Below, piece after piece: positions 63,078 through 64,000 of a stretch of 64,000 nucleotides of DNA. Where the stretch lies: NCBI GenBank assembly GCA_947458265.1, contig CANGYF010000011.1, positions 1 to 64,000 on the forward strand. The letters run 5' to 3'. This DNA is from Betaproteobacteria bacterium (GTDB lineage: Bacteria; Pseudomonadota; Gammaproteobacteria; Burkholderiales; CAIKXV01). The notes beneath the pieces were generated by a model that worked only from the letters and a program-made list of their open reading frames with translations, was not told where the DNA came from and did not search any database. The position numbers and the translations under genes are program-made. The first letter of the stretch is position 1, and every line of letters starts with the position of its first letter.

Positions 63078-64000
63078 GTGAAGACGAAGTCCGTTCTTTC
63101 GATGTTCGCCGCGGCTGCGGCATTGGTGGTCAGCATGGGTGTGCAGGCGCAGGCGCAGGCCTGGCCGAACAAGCCGATCCGGCTCGTCATCCCCTTCCCG
63201 CCGGGCAACACGACCGACATCATGGCGCGGCTGATGGCGCCCAGGATGGCCGAACGACTCGGCCAGCCGGTGATCGTCGAGAACCGGCCGGGCGCCAGCG
63301 GCATGCTGGGCCTCGACTTCGTCGCCCGGGCCACGCCTGATGGCTACACCTTCGCCGCAGGGCAGGGCGGTAACCTCGCGGTGCTGCCGCATACCAGCAA
63401 GAGCGTTCCTTACGACGCACTGAAGGACTTCACGCCGATCGCGGTTTCCACCGCCAATTACCTGGTGGTCGTCGGCGCTACCAACGCCCCGTTCAAGAAC
63501 CTGGTCGAGATGATCGCCTGGGCCAAGGCGAACCCGGGCAAGCTGACCGTGGCGAGCAATGGCGAGGGCGGATTTCCCCATCTCATCTTCGAGCAGTTGC
63601 GCATGATGGCCGGCTTCTCGTTCAACCATATTCCGTACAAGGGCTCGTCGCAGATCGCCACCGAGCTGATGGGCGGGCAGGTGATGGCGGGGGTCGATGG
63701 CGTCACCGGACTCACGCCGCACATCAAGTCGGGCCGAATCAACCTGCTGGCAGTCACCAGCAAGGCGCGTACGCCGCAGTGGCCCGATGCTCCGGCCGCC
63801 GCCGAGGCCGTGCCCGGCTACGAGTCGGGCGGCTGGTTCGGCTGGGTAGGCCCGGCGGGCATGCCGCGCGATATCGTCATGCGCCTCAATGAAGAGATCA
63901 ACCGCGCGATGAGGCACCCTGACATCGTCGAGAAGCTCACGGCGACTGGCCTGAGCATGATCTACGAGTCGCCCGATTACTTCGCCGAGCTGATCCGCAG
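63078..64000 (+). CDS. Bug-family receptor (9 of 9), 3' truncated by window end
   Basis: At least 307 residues, still open at the right edge. GTG start with a strong AAGGAGGGG ribosome site. The signal peptide runs to SMGVQAQAQA. Hallmarks are WPNKPIRLVIPFPPGNTTD, VENRPGASGMLGLDFVA, DGYTFAA, LTVASNGEGGFPHL and HIPYKGSSQIATELM. PPGNTTD in the ligand loop differs from the usual GGXTD. Follows the CocE/NonD hydrolase by 95 bp on the same strand. Confidence 0.92.
   Translation, partial: MKTKSVLSMFAAAAALVVSMGVQAQAQAWPNKPIRLVIPFPPGNTTDIMARLMAPRMAERLGQPVIVENRPGASGMLGLDFVARATPDGYTFAAGQGGNLAVLPHTSKSVPYDALKDFTPIAVSTANYLVVVGATNAPFKNLVEMIAWAKANPGKLTVASNGEGGFPHLIFEQLRMMAGFSFNHIPYKGSSQIATELMGGQVMAGVDGVTGLTPHIKSGRINLLAVTSKARTPQWPDAPAAAEAVPGYESGGWFGWVGPAGMPRDIVMRLNEEINRAMRHPDIVEKLTATGLSMIYESPDYFAELIR

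Overview
The window looks like chromosome of a high-G+C betaproteobacterium, most likely Burkholderiales. The reasons are the uniform GC-rich codon use, a Burkholderiales-type macromolecular synthesis operon (rpsU, yqeY, dnaG, rpoD) whose RpoD carries a long Lys/Ala-rich N-terminus, and nine separate Bug-family (tripartite tricarboxylate transport) periplasmic receptors without any TctA/TctB membrane partner. That receptor expansion is typical of Bordetella/Cupriavidus-like genomes. No phage, IS element or CRISPR array was seen.

Layout. 1-4.7 kb: end of a NYN/OST-HTH-type protein, a CaiB/BaiF CoA-transferase, gluQ, a 73-aa orphan and pabB. 4.7-11.1 kb: a large Cache-HAMP-PAS-GGDEF-EAL protein on the minus strand, then thioredoxin, DoxX and an ALDH7-like dehydrogenase. 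11.1-20.6 kb: a single RidA divergent from an unusual triple-RidA fusion, a Bug receptor, a secreted small protein, an M81 peptidase/Bug operon, a lipoprotein-like amidohydrolase and a family 5 solute-binding protein. 20.7-28.9 kb: a seven-gene minus-strand catabolic cluster (TauD-like dioxygenase, enolase-superfamily enzyme, Bug, second enolase-superfamily enzyme, Bug, LeuC-like and LeuD-like hydro-lyase) with a divergent GntR regulator. 28.9-43.0 kb: more Bug receptors, a hydroxyisobutyrate-dehydrogenase-like enzyme, a PhnD-like binding protein with a hybrid histidine kinase, a gamma-glutamyltransferase-like enzyme, an Ldh2-type dehydrogenase, membrane proteins and a third enolase-superfamily enzyme.

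43.1-48.8 kb is the rpsU-yqeY-dnaG-rpoD operon, with a clear sigma70 promoter and a textbook terminator. It is followed by a cupredoxin-like protein coupled to a GGDEF-EAL protein. Next comes the most notable locus (52.1-53.8 kb): a gene interrupted by one in-frame TGA. It reads as a UGSC-type selenoprotein, with a perfect hairpin starting 12 nt after the TGA, and it overlaps a partner gene by 4 nt. A tRNA with CAT anticodon (features of tRNA-Ile2) comes next, then a lower-G+C stretch with a Cys-rich mini-protein and an H-NS family gene. 55.6-61.0 kb is a translationally coupled surface-glycan cluster (WbqC, GT2, methyltransferase, SMR/EamA protein, GT-C-like protein, RffA-type aminotransferase). 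The window ends with a CocE/NonD hydrolase and a ninth, truncated Bug receptor.

A family of palindromic repeats built on CTGACCCGG sits at gene ends (about 14.7, 20.6, 38.6 and 43.0 kb), often overlapping stop codons. Functions come from recognising family motifs by eye. No database search was run.
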